Source: Guadua angustifolia
Lineage: Eukaryota > Streptophyta > Magnoliopsida > Poales > Poaceae
Direction of reading: 5' to 3'
DNA: 64,000 nucleotides
NCBI GenBank assembly: GCA_036346375.1
Contig: JAYEVE010000391.1
Coordinates: forward strand, 186,001 to 250,000
Within the stretch, counting starts at the first letter, position 1. The number at the start of each line of letters is the position of its first letter. Of the stretch, positions 44,744 through 57,451 are shown piece after piece. A model generated the notes under the pieces. It was given only the letters and a program-made list of their open reading frames with translations, was not told where the DNA came from and ran no database searches. Both the position numbers and the translations under genes were made by a program.

Positions 44744-45935
44744 GGTCAATTTGATTGATCCATGGAAATTTTGAGGACGCTTTTTGGCGAAGACATAAGA
44801 GGGCGCCTCTGTGACTTTCAGGGCGCGCCTAGACCCGCCTTGGCGCCGCCTACTGAGGGCTGCCTTGAGTTCTGTATGGGCGCTGCCCTGGAACCCCGAC
44901 ACCATAGAATCGCTTTATTTAACTCTTTTGCGTGATGTTATATGTGAAATAGTATGGCCTATGTGTATGTGATGCATGTAACGTTTACATGGCTCAAGGC
45001 GTGTCAAGCCATAAGGCTATTTCATTATCAAAGTTGTATAACGGCTCGTGGTGTCGACTTGTGATGTTTGAAACCTTCATGTAAATTTCATTATCAAAGT
45101 CAGAAGGAGTTGCATCTACAATGATGAAGATGATGGCAATCAAGCATGATGGCTAGGTGAACAATCAAGCAAGATGGCCAAGTGGACCAACAAGCATGAT
45201 GATGAAGATCCTAATGCTAAAGGCCATACTATTTCACAACTTAATCTTGATTTTCGTGGATGTGTGGTTAATCCTTGCTATTTTCTTTATGCTCATTGCA
45301 TGTGATGCCATGTTCATAGTAGATATTGTTCAACCCCATAGTTAAATAAATTTTAAATCAAATATGTCCACCCTATTGTTGCACCTATCAAGAATTTAGA
45401 TCATCATTGATATGACTGCCAAAGTAGTATATCAATGACTATCTTAATAGATGATAGGGATGTGTTGGACACATCACGCATAACATTGGTAGATTTAATC
45501 AAGCTATCAAAACGGTTTTGGGCTTGAGGACATAAGTGGTTGAGTTTTGATTTCAGAATGAAGGAACAAATACAAGACAATTGGTGTCTAGGAAAACACA
45601 CATGAGGCTAGGTTTCTTAATTGGCACCCGAAATCGGGAAGTGCTCCCTCCCTCATGTGAGCCCTAGGGGCAAGTTGACCTGGCCATGAGTCGAGTTGAC
45701 GGAGTCATTCATTACTTGTTTTCATGCTTAACCAACAAGAGTTACATAAGATGTAATTAGCAAAGATGTTGCTTACCTATGTCATTAAATCTCTAGCAGT
45801 GATGCCAAAGCTCACTAGTGTTTGATGAATATGGATCTTGAATACTCACTATGTGTCCATAAAGGGGCATATGATAGGAGTGTCTTTTATTAAAATGTTT
45901 AATGAAAATTTACATAAACATAGTGCTTAGAAACT
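44744..45935 (+). other. H leader, no gene
   Basis: Remaining 5' leader between the duplication and gag. Mixed composition, short frames only. Confidence 0.5.
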
Positions 45936-46795
45936 TTGCATATTTTTGTTGTAGTTCAATGGCACTGCTACTCCTTCTACTGGACCCGGTTTTGCTTTGA
46001 GATCGGTTTTGGAAAAGGAAAACTTAATGGGATAAATTTTGTGGATTGGTATCGCAACCCGAGAATTGTTCTCAAGCATGAAAAGAAAGACTATGTTCTA
46101 GAGAGTCCAATTCTCGATGAACCAAAGAAAATGCTTCTCGCAATGATAAGGCCGAGTATGAAAAACATGTTAATGCCTCTCAGAGGTCACTGTCTCATGC
46201 TTGTCACCATGGACTCGAGCTTCAAAAGCAATATGAGGATCGGGATGCTTACAATATGATTGTGGGCTTAAAGGACATGTTTGGGAACCAAGCAAGAGCT
46301 GAGAGGTATGGTATCTCTAAGCTTTTGTTTGCTTGCAAGCTGGCTGAGGGAAGTCCGGTCAGCCCTCATGTAATCAAAATGATTGGTTACATTGGGAGAT
46401 TGGAAAAGCTCGATTTTCCCTTAGCCTTGGTTTGGCTACGGATGTGATTCTCCAGTCTCTGCCTCAGAGCTTTGAGCCGTTCATTATGAATTTTCATATG
46501 AATAGCATGGAGAAGAGCCTGACCGAACTACATGGGATGCTCAAGTCTGCTGAGGAGAGCATAAAGAAAAAACCTAATCATGTGATGATGGTTCAGAAAA
46601 CTACTGCCTTCAAGAAGAAGAAGGCTAAGGCGGGAACAAAGGAAAGGGCAAGGGCAAGGGCCAAGTTGAGATCGCAAGTCTCAAATCTAAGCTTGAGAAG
46701 CTTAAGATTGGCCCTAAACCCGATGCTCAAGGCTTCTATTGCAAGAAGTTAGGACATTGGAAACTAAACTGCATGAAGTACACTAGCAGATAAGA
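45936..46795 (+). pseudogene. H gag, frameshifted
   Basis: Copia-type gag forms the particle shell. KLNGINFVDWYRN (from about 46018) is typical of its N-terminal half. After about 46145 the reading continues in another frame, through LKDMFGNQARAER and LLFACKLAEGSPVSPHVI, shifts again near 46430 to reach SLPQSFEPFIMNFHMN and LTELHGMLKSAEESIK, and then a Lys/Ala/Arg-rich stretch. The zinc knuckle near 46731-46772 reads YCKKLGHWKLNC, with Gly where the first Cys is expected. At least three frame changes, so no functional product. Confidence 0.85.
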
Positions 46796-46821
46796 AGAAT
46801 GGAAGTGTGACTTCCACTTCA

Positions 46822-46973
46822 GGTATTCATGTTGTAGAAATTAATCTGGCTACTTCTAATCTTGCCTCTTGGGTATATGATACCGGATCGGTTGCTCACA
46901 TTTGCAATTCGATGCAGGGGTTGATAAAGAGTAGAGACTTGGCAAAAGGAGAAGTGGATCTTCGTGGGGAATA
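46822..46973 (+). pseudogene. H protease fragment
   Basis: Open segment reading ASWVYDTGSVAHICN. DTGS at 46879-46890 is the aspartic protease active-site motif, in the usual copia context of W..DTG.. followed by an H-I-C segment. It ends in an early stop after the LRGE segment, apparently because of a lost base. Further downstream (to about 47200) only scattered family-like words remain. Confidence 0.75.
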
Positions 46974-47275
46974 AAGCAAGAGTTGTTGGTCTTGCCATTG
47001 GCACCTACCCATTGCATTTGCCTTCGGATTAATTTTAGAACTCAATAATTGTTATTTTGTTCCATCTTTGAGTAGAAACATTATTTCATCTTCTTGTTTG
47101 GAACATGAAGGTTATGATTTCGAATAAAGAACTTTGTTTGTTCGATATTTTTGAATGATATGTATTATGGCCGATGCCCCATGGTAGATGGGTTGTACGT
47201 GCTTGAACTCAAGAAAAATCTGTCTACAACATTAATGTGAAAAGGCTTGGCCCAATGATGTGAATCCTACCTTTT

Positions 47276-47833
47276 ATGGCATTGTCGCTAGGCCACATAA
47301 ATGAGAAGCGCATGAAGAAGCTCCATGCTGATGGACTTCTAACCTCATTTGATTTTGAATCATTTGAAACATGTGAGTCTTGTTTACTTGGCAAGATGAC
47401 AAAAGCCCCTTTCACAGGTTTTGGTGAAAGGGCAAATGAGTTGTTGGCCCTAGTACATACGGATGTATGTGGACCAATGAGCTCTAGTGCCAGAGGTGGG
47501 TTTCAGTACTTTGTAACTTTTACCGATGACTTTAGTAGATATGGATATATCTACTTAATGAGGCATAAATCTGAAACCTTTGAAAAGTTCAAAGAATTTC
47601 AGAACGAAGTACAAAATCAACTTGGCAAATCAATAAAACACTTACGATCAGATCATGGTGGCGAATACTTGAGCCAAGAGTTTGGTGATCATCTAAAGCA
47701 ATGTGGAATCGTTCCGCAACTTACTCCGCCAGGAACGCCTCAATGGAATGGCGTATCCGAACAACGGAACCGAACTTTGTTAGACATGGTTCGGTCAATG
47801 ATAAGCCAAACAGATCTGCCATTGTCCTTCTAG
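47276..47833 (+). pseudogene. H integrase
   Basis: 185-codon open frame. The pre-integrase zinc-binding residues are His7, His17, Cys33 and Cys36; the catalytic triad is Asp63 (HTDVCGP), Asp126 (RSDHGGEY) and Glu162 (NGVSEQRNRTLLD), with Asp-Glu spacing of 35 intervening residues, as in retroelement integrases. The frame stops at TAG just after LPLSF. The same frame continues beyond with ETAAFTLNKVPSK, then decays by frameshifts to about 48300. The start given is only the first Met; the domain began upstream. Confidence 0.9.
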
Positions 47834-48394
47834 GGGTATGCTCTAGAAACAGCTGCGTTCACTTTAAACAAGGTTCCATCAAAAGCCGTTGAGAAAACTT
47901 CATATGAGATATGGATCGAAACGCCCTCATTGTCATTTCTCAAGATATGGGGATGTGAGGCTTATGTAAAATGTTTGCAATAGATAAACTCGCACCTAAA
48001 TCGAAAAATGCTTCTTTGTGGGGTATCCTAAAGAAACAAAAGGATATTACTTTTACAAAAGGGATGAAAACAAAGTGTTTGTTGCTCAAATGGTGTCTTT
48101 CTAGAGAAAGAGTTTCTTTCAAAAGGAGTTAGTGGGAGCAAGGTGCAACTTGAAGAAATTCGAGAACCATCGAAAATGTTTCAACTCCCATTGAACCTTC
48201 ACTTGATGTACAAGATGTTGTACAACTTTGTGGAAGAGACACCACTTTAATGAGGTCGGGGAGGCCGCCATGAACCCATAAGATATGGACATGACATATT
48301 ATTATTGGATAATGATGAGCCTACGACTTATAAAGAAGCAATGATGGACCCAAACTCCAAAAATGGCTTGGAGCCATGAGATCCAAATTCATCC
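47834..48394 (+). pseudogene. H integrase C-terminal region, broken
   Basis: Connects integrase to RT. Family-like words occur in different frames (for example around 47940-48060 and EPTTYKEAMMDPNSK near 48318-48362), so several frame changes separate them. No continuous frame. Confidence 0.6.
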
Positions 48395-49888
48395 ATGCAT
48401 GACAATCAAGTTTGGAACTTGGTTGATCCTCCTCATGGTGTAAAAACCATTGAGTGCAAATGGATTTTTAAGAAGAAAATAGACATGGATGGAAATGTTC
48501 AGATATATAAGGCACGGTTGGTGGCAAAGGGTTTCAAACAAGTTCAAGGAGTTGATTATGATGAAACTTTCTCACCGGTAGCCATGCTTAAGTCTGTTCG
48601 GATCATTTTAGCTATTGTTGCATATTTTGATTTTGAAATATGGCAGATGGATGTCAAAATAACTTTCCTTAATGGGAATCTATCTGAGGATGTATACATG
48701 ATACAACCTGAAGGTTTTGTTGATCCTAAATATGCTAATAAGGTATGCAAGCTTCAAAGATCCATTTATGGGTTGAAGCAAGCATCTCGGAGTTGGAACA
48801 TTCGTTTTGATGAAGTAGTCAAAGGATTTGACTTCATAAAAAATGAAGAAGAGCCTTGTGTTTACAAAAAGGCCAGTGGGAGCGCACTTGTATTTCTTAT
48901 CTTATATGTGGATGACATATTATTGATCGGGAATGATATTCCTATGCTTGAAGACGTTAAGACTTCGTTGAAAAAGAGTTTCTCAATGAAGGACTTGGGA
49001 GAAGCATGTTATATCTTGGGCATAAAGATCTATAGGGATAGATCAGAAAGGTTGATTGGATTAAGCCAGGAAACATACATTGACAAGGTATTGATGAGGT
49101 TCAATATGCATGAATCCAAGAGAGAATTCATGCCAATGTCACATGGCATAAGTCTAAGCAAGAATCAGTGTCCTTCGACAACTGATGAGCGAGACAGGAT
49201 GAGCAAGATACCATATGCTTCGGCTATTGGGTCTATTATGTATGCCATGATTTGTACGCGCCCAGATGTCTCATATGCTCTAAGTGTCACGAGTAGATAC
49301 CAAGCGGATCCCGGTGATGGTCATTGGACAGCCGTGAAAAACATCCTGAAGTACTTGAGAAGAACTAAGGATATGTTCCTAGTTTTTGGAGGTGAGGAAG
49401 AACTGGTTGTAAAGGGTTACACCGACGCAAGCTTCCAAACTGACAAAGATGATTTCCGATCGCAATCTGGGTTCGTATTTACACTAAATGGAGGAGCGGT
49501 AAGCTAGAAGAGTTCCAAATAAAACACGGTGGCCGACTCTACAATAGAAACAGAGTACATTGCAGCTTCTGAGGCCGCAAAGGAAGCTGTTTGGATAAAG
49601 AAGTTCATCTCAGAGCTTGGTGTGGTCGCTAGTGCCTCTAATCCAATGGACCTCTATTGTGATAATAGTGGTGCCATTGCACAAGTGAAAGAGCCTCGAT
49701 CACATCAGAAGTCCAAACACATACTCTGATGCTTTCACCTTATTCGCGAGATTGTGAATAGAGATGACGTGAAGATATGCAAAGTACATACGAAAGCTAA
49801 TGTGGTTGATCCGTTGACAAAGCCTCTTCCACAGCCTAAGCATGAGGCGCACACAAGGTCTATTGGTATTAGATGCTTAATTGACTGA
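48395..49888 (+). pseudogene. H reverse transcriptase and RNase H
   Basis: The 370-codon open part (48395-49507) has KWIFKKK, KARLVAKGFKQ, YDETFSPVA, QMDVKITFLNG (first catalytic Asp at residue 86) and YVDD at residues 171-174, followed by the copia connection and GYTDAS (Asp344), the first RNase H acidic residue. Then come two close stops (49507-49520), a 67-codon frame (49529-49729) with ETEYIAASEA and YCDNSGA supplying the other RNase H acids, one more stop, and a final in-frame tail with VHTKANVVDPLTKPL to about 49888. The start at 48395 is an internal Met. This is the best-preserved coding region in the window. Confidence 0.92.
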
Positions 49889-49895
49889 CTCAAGC

Positions 49896-49908
49896 GCAAG
49901 TGGGAGAT
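49896..49908 (+). other. H polypurine tract
   Basis: CAAGTGGGAGAT just before LTR2. AAGTGGGAGAT is the usual plant copia form. Confidence 0.88.
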
Positions 49909-51234
49909 TGTTGGTGTTATGCCCTTGAGGCAGTGATATAGATGATTGTAACATGACTATGCTTATGAATAATAATATGATTATTGGTCCAATGAATGTA
50001 TATCATTATATTGATCAGCAAGTATGTGACTTGCTTATGAAACTCTCTACTTATTGATATAATTACGTAAGTATCTCGATCGGGTATCATCGTATAGGAC
50101 AACGATGAATAGATCAAAGACATGTATTGATCGATGATTATGTTTCATAGATCATAGGATATGGAGATATTATCAATACATGTGAACTCATGATGAAGAA
50201 CATGGGTTAGATAGACCGAAATGGGACACTGCGAGAATGTTACATTCTTATGTGTCATCGCTAGTATCTCATACATAGTGGATGTATGATCCTTAGACTG
50301 AGATTGTCACATTCCCTACATGTGTAATAGTTTACCTTGGGGCCACCAAACGCTATTCCCTAACCGGATAGTTATAAAGGTAGCTTTCATGTTTGCTATG
50401 AAATGTGCAGAGGGAAGTGGGCAGTCAAGATGGAATTTGCCACTCCAGTGTAACGGAGATATATGTCTAGGCCACTCGTGTGATATGATTAAGGAAGTGC
50501 ATGGCCATGCCGTGATTGAGAAGTCAATCACAACTTATTAATATATCACGGATACGAGAGATGGATTGAACTATCAAAGGATGACATACTTCTCGCCTTG
50601 AGTTCGATCTTCATATAGTTTGGCAAAGGATTATTACATGAGTACTTTTGAAAGGTTCTATCCGATTTGATCATATGCGTTTGGGAGTTGGCATGCTCGC
50701 AAGGAACCGCCGCCAGCTATTGGATTGGAAAAAGGGTTTTCGAATCTATGTCCAAATGTACATGAACCTCTGGTCACACACTTAACGGGCCGACGATTAA
50801 TTCGGATTGGATTCGTAATTAATGGACCTCGTGGGCTTAACGCTACCGATGGGCCCCGGTTTAGGGTTTCGTCTGCGTGGCTATATAAGGAGAGGAGAAG
50901 GGTGGGCGTGCATGCGATTGCTCACGCCCGTAACCCTAGCCTCCACCTCTCATTGCCCTTGCCGAAGCGACGCGGTGCTTGCACGGCGACGCACGGCGTT
51001 CCATCCCGGGGCGTGGATCGCTGTGGTGACGCCATTATCTACTCTTTGCGGCGTGGTGAGGACGATCCGCAGCGAGGACGATCCTGGCGAGGACGATCCA
51101 CTACACCGCGCGAAGGATTCAAGAATGCGCGCCTAGTGGTAATCCAATCTGTGATCCTTTCTTGCGAGTAGCTTTTTCCGGTTATGCGGTAGAAATTTTA
51201 ATTTGTGCTAGCGTAGCATACGCGTTACCCAACA
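49909..51234 (+). repeat. H 3' LTR
   Basis: 1326 bases. Minisatellite reduced to three units (51058, 51074, 51089). TATA box at 50882-50888. Ends TTACCCAACA followed by the TSD CCCAA (51235-51239). Confidence 0.95.
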
Positions 51235-51239
51235 CCCAA

Positions 51240-52077
51240 GAACTCACGATTTAAAAGAGACTCGAAGCCTCGCTAACTCATCCACCTACAATAATAATTA
51301 AGCAAGGGTGAGTACTTTACGTACTCAGCAAGACTTGAGCAAAACCTATAATATATGCAGGCCATTTCAAAGGAAAGGCTACTACAGTTAATTTGCATAA
51401 AGCAAAATTGAATTTGTAAATCGAGTTATTTGTAAACGGAATTTGTAAGAGCATTTGATTGATAACAAATAAGTAAAGCATAATAACACTCACAGTCCTC
51501 CATGACGTGAGCGACGATTCAACAAATCCTGAAATCCATCAATGTCAGCCCTTCGACATAAAGCACAGTTGCAAAACAAATGATACCAACCCTTTTGAAA
51601 ATAATAAAACATCTAACATTGGAATGACTTCACCAAGTGCCCTTAACCGCGGGCGCGGCTAATCGATTAGATTTAAACTCTGCAGAGGTGTACAACTTTA
51701 CCCACAAGGAATGATCAACCTTTTGCTCGACGACTTCCTTAGGTGGCGACAAGGAGATCATACATAGCCGTTACATTATTCAGATGTGACTTTGATCCAG
51801 CCCGGGACGTTAACCCCTGCCATAGAACTAGAAACACACACACAAGTCGTGGATCCACTTTCACACACCCAACACAACGTTTCTAAACATGGCAGGGCGT
51901 ACACCGTTGCATTAGCAAGTAGACCTGACCGGAATACCCCGTCAGGCAGACCTGACCAGAATGCCTGTGCTATCTCCCGCCTACCAATGAACAAAGCCGC
52001 GTCTGAATAACTTAATAAGCCAAGGCTACCCCATAAATAGCCCTCGTGGTTGCACGGAAATCTCGGATCAATAGCGT
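51240..52077 (-). repeat. G LTR, segment between H and D, with structured block
   Basis: Minus-sense sequence related to E 19732-20200 and B 31985-32400. Recognisable: plus-strand CCGCGGGCGCGG (51647-51658), which on the minus strand is CCGCG-CC-CGCGG; the CTCTGCAGAG word near 51679; and the ACTTTACCCACAAGG word near 51694. AGCGT at 52073-52077 is the left TSD of D. Frames of up to 130 codons here have no conserved translation. Confidence 0.72.
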
Positions 52078-54198
52078 TGTAATATTCCGAAACCTCGCCC
52101 CAAATTTTGGGCCTTCCGCCGGGAGTGGTTTGGCCGTCCGGCAGGTATTCTCGGGGGTGGTCGGCCATTTACGGGAGTTAGGGTTGAATGATTTTTGTGT
52201 GGGAGGGGTTTTTCGGAATTTCCCCTCCCCACCCACCTTTTCTCACCTAACCCCATTTCTCTCTCTACTTCTTGTGGTGGCTGCCATATTTTTCCCTTGG
52301 CCAGACTTTTCCCCATTCTCCTCCCTGCCGATTTTCCCCTCTCCTTTTCTGGATGAAGTGCCCCATGCCGACTGCCCTTGCTCCTGGCCGAGTGCCCCCA
52401 TCCATTGCTTCGTCCATCGCCCTCTCCCCGCCGACTCTCCAAAGACTGGCGCTGTCGCCCTTCTTCCTCAGCAAGAAAGAAGAAGAAGAAGAATTGAACC
52501 GCCGCCTCCGGCTCCTTTGGCGCCTCCTTGGCCCCAGCTCCTTCAGGCCGGTGTCGCCCTTGCCTCCCCTGTTGGCCGGCTCCTCCCTACGCTCCTCTCC
52601 TTGAGCTCAAGAAGAAGAAGCTTCAAGAGTAGGGCAGCAACAATCAAGATCGACGGCAAAGCGGTGGCTCCACCTCCAAAAAGCAACACCAGAAGATCGC
52701 CTTGCCCTCCCTTGGCGTGGCGAGCTCTTCCAGCCGGCGGCTCCTCCACCCTTCCTCCATGAATCCATGAGCAAGCTTTGAGGTATAATTTGGGGGGGGA
52801 TTTGCTTGCCTATATGGTGTTTGATGAAATACCTAGCCATGAATTTGTATTGGTTCATTGTTTGCTTGTGGATGTATGCATGAATTTGTGAATGCCCTAT
52901 GCTGAAATGTCCAGCCTTGGGTTGTTTAGCCGGTAGGTAGCACGATAGTTATCATGTGCTGCAGAACATGCCTGAATTGGTTATGGTTTGAAAGTTCTAA
53001 TGTCAATTTCCTTGTGCTCATAACCCACAGATTTTTTATGTGGTGATGCATGATCCAATAAGCTAGTTCTCTGTGCAATTATGATTGATGCGATGCATGA
53101 ATGAGAATACTGATATTTGGCATTTTAGGGCTATGGTATTGCGTGATGAAATAATACATAGTTGAACTTATGTAGGCTTTCGTGCTATGATCAATTCAAG
53201 TATATGCGTTCTTATTCAAGAGTTTGACAGACTAGCATGATTGAGAAGCATGATGCTAATGGCATTAACTTCTGTGTGAGCTCATGGCATGGTTATGCAT
53301 AAGATCCCAAATTGATATATGTGTTGGTGTCCTCCTTTCATTACATATATGTGCAGTTAAGAATGTCTCATGTATTGGTCTTCTGTAATTGGTTAGCATG
53401 ACTTGGAAATTAACTTTTTATCTTTGTTGTTATCATGGATATTCATGTATGTAGAGCCTAACATGTTCCTTATGTATTTCATGATGATGTTCATGCCTTT
53501 GTTTCAATTCTTCTTACCGATTATGAGTATTGTGTTGCGGTTTATATACTCATGTCCAATTAGGGAATGATGTATGTGTATTTTGCTTAATCTTTGCTTG
53601 CTTGTGGTGGGTAAACATATTCAAGGATTAAAACCATATATATGCTTAATGTTGTCATCATATGCGTGCGTAATCCAATCTCGCTTAACATCTATTGTTG
53701 GCTATAGAGTATTTGGTAGATCTGGTTAGCTCAAGTTTATTAGAGTTGTAGCTAGATGGTATCGTATAGCCCTTTTTGCTGGTTTCATTGTAGGTCTAAG
53801 TTGGGTTGCCCAAATGAGAACATGAGGTTACTAGTACTATTGTGCTTTCTATTCATAAGAACTGAGATCATTATTCATGCAATCGTTTTATCAGTCTTTA
53901 GCCCTTACTTTTAAGAGGACTCTAAAGTTGCTTTGAATTGTTGCTCATTTACATACATGGGTTTTAAAGTAATAAAGTGACTTGCATTAATTTATACTAG
54001 ACTATAATGAAAGGAATAATAAGATAATACTTGGCACCTTATTGCTGCAGGGATAGCTGAAGAAGGGATGTTAGGAGATGAATGGTTTAATTTGATAGGT
54101 TTTAGTTTTAATCTCTCAACGGAATGCTTGGCTGCCATGTTCTTTTGGTATCATTCTTCCTTATCCTAGCGTAAATGGAAATACCAGTGTATGCATGT

Positions 54199-54229
54199 AG
54201 ATATATATATATATATACACATATATACT
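54199..54229 (+). repeat. AT dinucleotide microsatellite in D
   Basis: An uninterrupted run of TA dinucleotides followed by a CACA-interrupted TATATA stretch. Confidence 0.85.
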
Positions 54230-54806
54230 TAATTGATCTGAAGAATATGAAGTCTTAGGGCTTGCTTAGCCGAAATATCTATACTGGTAATCAAAGTATA
54301 CTTAAGTTGGTGTATTATCCCTAGTCAATGTGGAGTAAAGCTACCCATGGGGATTTAGATACACAAGGGTTCTGTGTTGCGATTGATTGATTGTTTGGTC
54401 GGTAATTTGTATCTATGTTTGACTTCTGATTTCAGGTCGAGTGGCCTCTTCTTCGCGCGCCACTCCACTTCCCGCGGTTTAAGGCAAGTACATCGAGTAG
54501 TGTGCCTGATTGAGTTGTTCGGTGTTATTTATCTGTTTATGGCTAATTTCTATTGGTTATGGCAAGTATGAGATTATATTGGTGATCGTCCCTTCGAGGA
54601 CGTGATTAGCTATTGGATTCGAGTGGTCTCTAGTAAGCCTTAATCTCGGTGAGTTTACTGTACCTTGGTTAATATTGCAGGGAGTAGCGAGTATGTGGTT
54701 ATGGTTATATTAGTGTTGGCAACGAATGAAAGATTGCATCTCATTCATGTAAATTGCATTGCGCATTCATTAAAGGAAGAGGCGACCCATTCTGATGCGG
54801 GCCTCT

Positions 54807-54959
54807 GTGTTCACACGTAGTGAACACGAAAGTCCTACCTCGTAGTCCCATACCCACGGGTGCATGGGAGCGAGTCAGTAAGAGTAGGTACCCTCCACGG
54901 GATGGAGGGGAATGAGAGGGTGCATACCGACGGGTGTGCACTCAGCTATACCGGTATAG
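54807..54959 (+). other. Conserved multi-hairpin block, LTR D
   Basis: GTGTTCAC (54807-54814) with GTGAACAC (54820-54827); CCCTCCA (54891-54897) with TGGAGGG (54903-54909); GTGCATACC (54920-54928) with GGTGTGCAC (54933-54941), one wobble; and the palindrome CTATACCGGTATAG (54946-54959). The CCCAT/ATGGG hairpin at 54847-54868 is shorter than in A and C. Confidence 0.62.
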
Positions 54960-55739
54960 GCTTTAAAAGGTGCATATGGGCATTCAAGCATAACTGCATT
55001 GCATAACATCGAGTGATAGTCAACGTGTGGTTGTGACAAATTGGGTGTAGTGTGACGATGTCTGATGCATTGCATGTTACTACTAGTGATGAATGGTAAT
55101 GGATGGTCCTTGAGTTGAGGGAAGTTTTCAGGTTACGGATGGGTCGAGTCGTGAACTCATCCAATGTTAGCTCATGAGGTAGGTGAAATACATGAGTATT
55201 GTAGTCAATGAAGGAACAGGCAGTGTTTTCTTTATATTATATACCTGTTAATTTGGTACGAGCAATATGAGCATGTATTGATTTAAATACTTTAGTTGGT
55301 ATTGTTATTGCCATTACTAGCCACTGTGCTTGGCTAAGTTTTCGACTCACGCTTGTTTGCTTATTGTTTGTAGGTACCTTGAAGCCGGCATGCATGGAGG
55401 GGAATAGTCGCACGAACACGTTTCGCCTCACCACAATGACATATTAACTTACCATTTCTAATCTTAATTTGTTCTGGTCATGTAATTTAAGTGTGGTGGA
55501 TGGTTGTGCGTGGTTGGTTATCGTTAGTGCTATATGATGTTGTTGTTATATTAAATGCTATCTTTTGTCTGCTGAGTGGATGTCCTAGTTTTAGGGGAGA
55601 TGCTGCCGAAATTTCTAATAATTTCGGTAAGTGGCTGGTAATTCAGCTTGCTTTGCTAAATTATTCTAGCGTCGTGGGCTAGTTGTTGTTTGCGGGTGTA
55701 ACACTTAGGGCACGTGTGGTGCCGGGGTGTTACAAGCGT

Positions 55740-57451
55740 CCCATTGCTCGGTCCTTAATCCGACACAGGCGACACTCCACCCTACACTACGTGCAATTCC
55801 TTTAGCACACCCGGCTATTGCCAATAATCGCCCGCATCAAAGCATAATTTTATTTTGGGTTTTTAATCAAAGTACCCGCGACCAACAGTGCCATTTTCAA
55901 GGTTTTGAGGAAACAAATATTGATTTGATCATGTACATCGCTGATTCTAAAGCATGGCTAAGCATGAATAATATGAACGCATATTCCCATGATGACATTA
56001 AGTAATGCCTATCCTCAATCTATGGTTATCAAGGTTCACATTTTCATAATCATCAAGGAGTTTCATGTGACAACAGGTGTATCTACCAAACCCACGAAAT
56101 AGCAATTTACAGAAAGTAAACGCATGCATGAAACAGTTTGATGAACAAAAGGAATATAAAATACTGGGATCAATATGGTCAAAGGAGTGCTTGCCTTGCT
56201 TAATCATTGCTTACGGTGAAGACAAGGTTGCGATTGATGAAGATGACGACGAAAACAAAGAACGTCGGGTTCTACACGCCGTTCAACGGAAAATAAGGCA
56301 AATACCAAACTTTAATAAGGGCAAAAGAAGAGACATAAAATCCAAATAAAGAATCATTGCGAAAACAGAACAACCAAGAGTTGGATTAAATTATTTCATA
56401 TTGCGTGTTTTAGTTGATTAAGCGCGCAAAAAGCTAACATCTTGCAGAAAGAATAAAGCATGATTTCCTTTATGGATCAACTATCCTTGTTTTATGAATT
56501 TTATAATTATAACTTCAATTACAAGATGCAAAAATTATTTAGATTAGTGAAAATTAGTTCATTAGTCACTTTGTTGAATGATATGAATGAATAGCATTTA
56601 TTCCATTAATTAACTTCGCATGAAAAAGCATATCCTATAGGCTAGATCCCCGAAGATAGGTTATTAGTTACACATTCACGGTTTTTAGGAAGCTTTCGGT
56701 GATTCAAATATCTAATATACAGATTTCTTCATTCTTACCGATTCATATTATAAAGCTCAGAAAACTTAACACTTAAGGTTATTTGGCTATTAGGATTTGC
56801 TTGCAAAACATGATGAAATATGGCTATTTCTTCACAATAAGATGATTTATACTTTGTATAACAATCCTAAGATAATTCCATAAATTTTAGGCTTTGGCTG
56901 ATACATTATATTCATTGTTGAAAAGTTAATATGGTATCAAGGTTTACATTACAAGAAATCGAATTGAAAACGTGTAGTGAACAATTATCACTTAAGGTCA
57001 TTGTACTAGTGAAAATTAATCAAGAACGACTTGCAAATAAAATATTTTCCTTGAATATAGTAGTACATACCCTATATATCATTTCTCGCACTATTCTTTA
57101 CTAAATTGGATTTAGATGAGTTGCTTTTATGAGTTAATGAAAAGGCTTAAATGATCATGTTGGACTATGAATGATTAGTTCTTTATCTTTAATTGATTTC
57201 GCTTAGAATTAGCTTTCTGTTTGGTTAGATCTTCTCGATTTAGGCTCTTGGACTAATTTTTACGATATTTGAGAAGGTTTTGGTGATACAAATAACTTAA
57301 CTACAGTTTACTCATTTGCAACTACAACTCGTTCATTCATATTACAGTCTAAACTAATGTGATTACTTAGGGCCATTAAGCTATTAAGATTAACTAGGTG
57401 GGAAAGCGCTTCTGCTACATACGGTTGAATTCGATAGCATGTGATTATGAC
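55740..57451 (-). repeat. G LTR, T-rich middle
   Basis: AT-rich LTR sequence continuing G after D. Minus-sense frames are short. Nothing recognisable apart from being the expected intermediate part of a long LTR. Confidence 0.6.

Larger units (their letters stand above)
42951..51234 (+). mobile_element. Ty1/copia retrotransposon H, decayed
   Basis: LTRs 42951-44320 and 49909-51234, TGTTGGTG to CCAACA, TSD CCCAT/CCCAA. Domain order gag, protease, integrase, reverse transcriptase, RNase H is diagnostic of Ty1/copia. A purine tract AAGTGGGAGAT lies just before LTR2. The primer site is degraded. The polyprotein has several frameshifts and stops, so the copy cannot be autonomous. It lies inside the LTR of element G. 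Confidence 0.95.
52078..55734 (+). mobile_element. Solo LTR D, 3.7 kb
   Basis: TGTAATATTCCG to GGGGTGTTACA, flanked by AGCGT at 52073-52077 and 55735-55739. No interior, primer site or purine tract. It has a pyrimidine-rich GC block at 52200-52760 (frames up to 238 codons, Pro/Ser/Arg-rich and unconvincing), then a long AT-rich middle, GC-type donor TTAAGGCAAGT near 54480, multi-hairpin block 54807-54959, and acceptor TTGTTTGTAG ending at 55373. It is related to LTRs A and C in the last 1.3 kb. Confidence 0.9.

Noticed and set aside
52046..52762. 238-codon plus-strand frame
   Set aside because: Begins before the LTR D boundary at 52078, so it spans an insertion junction. Low-complexity translation.
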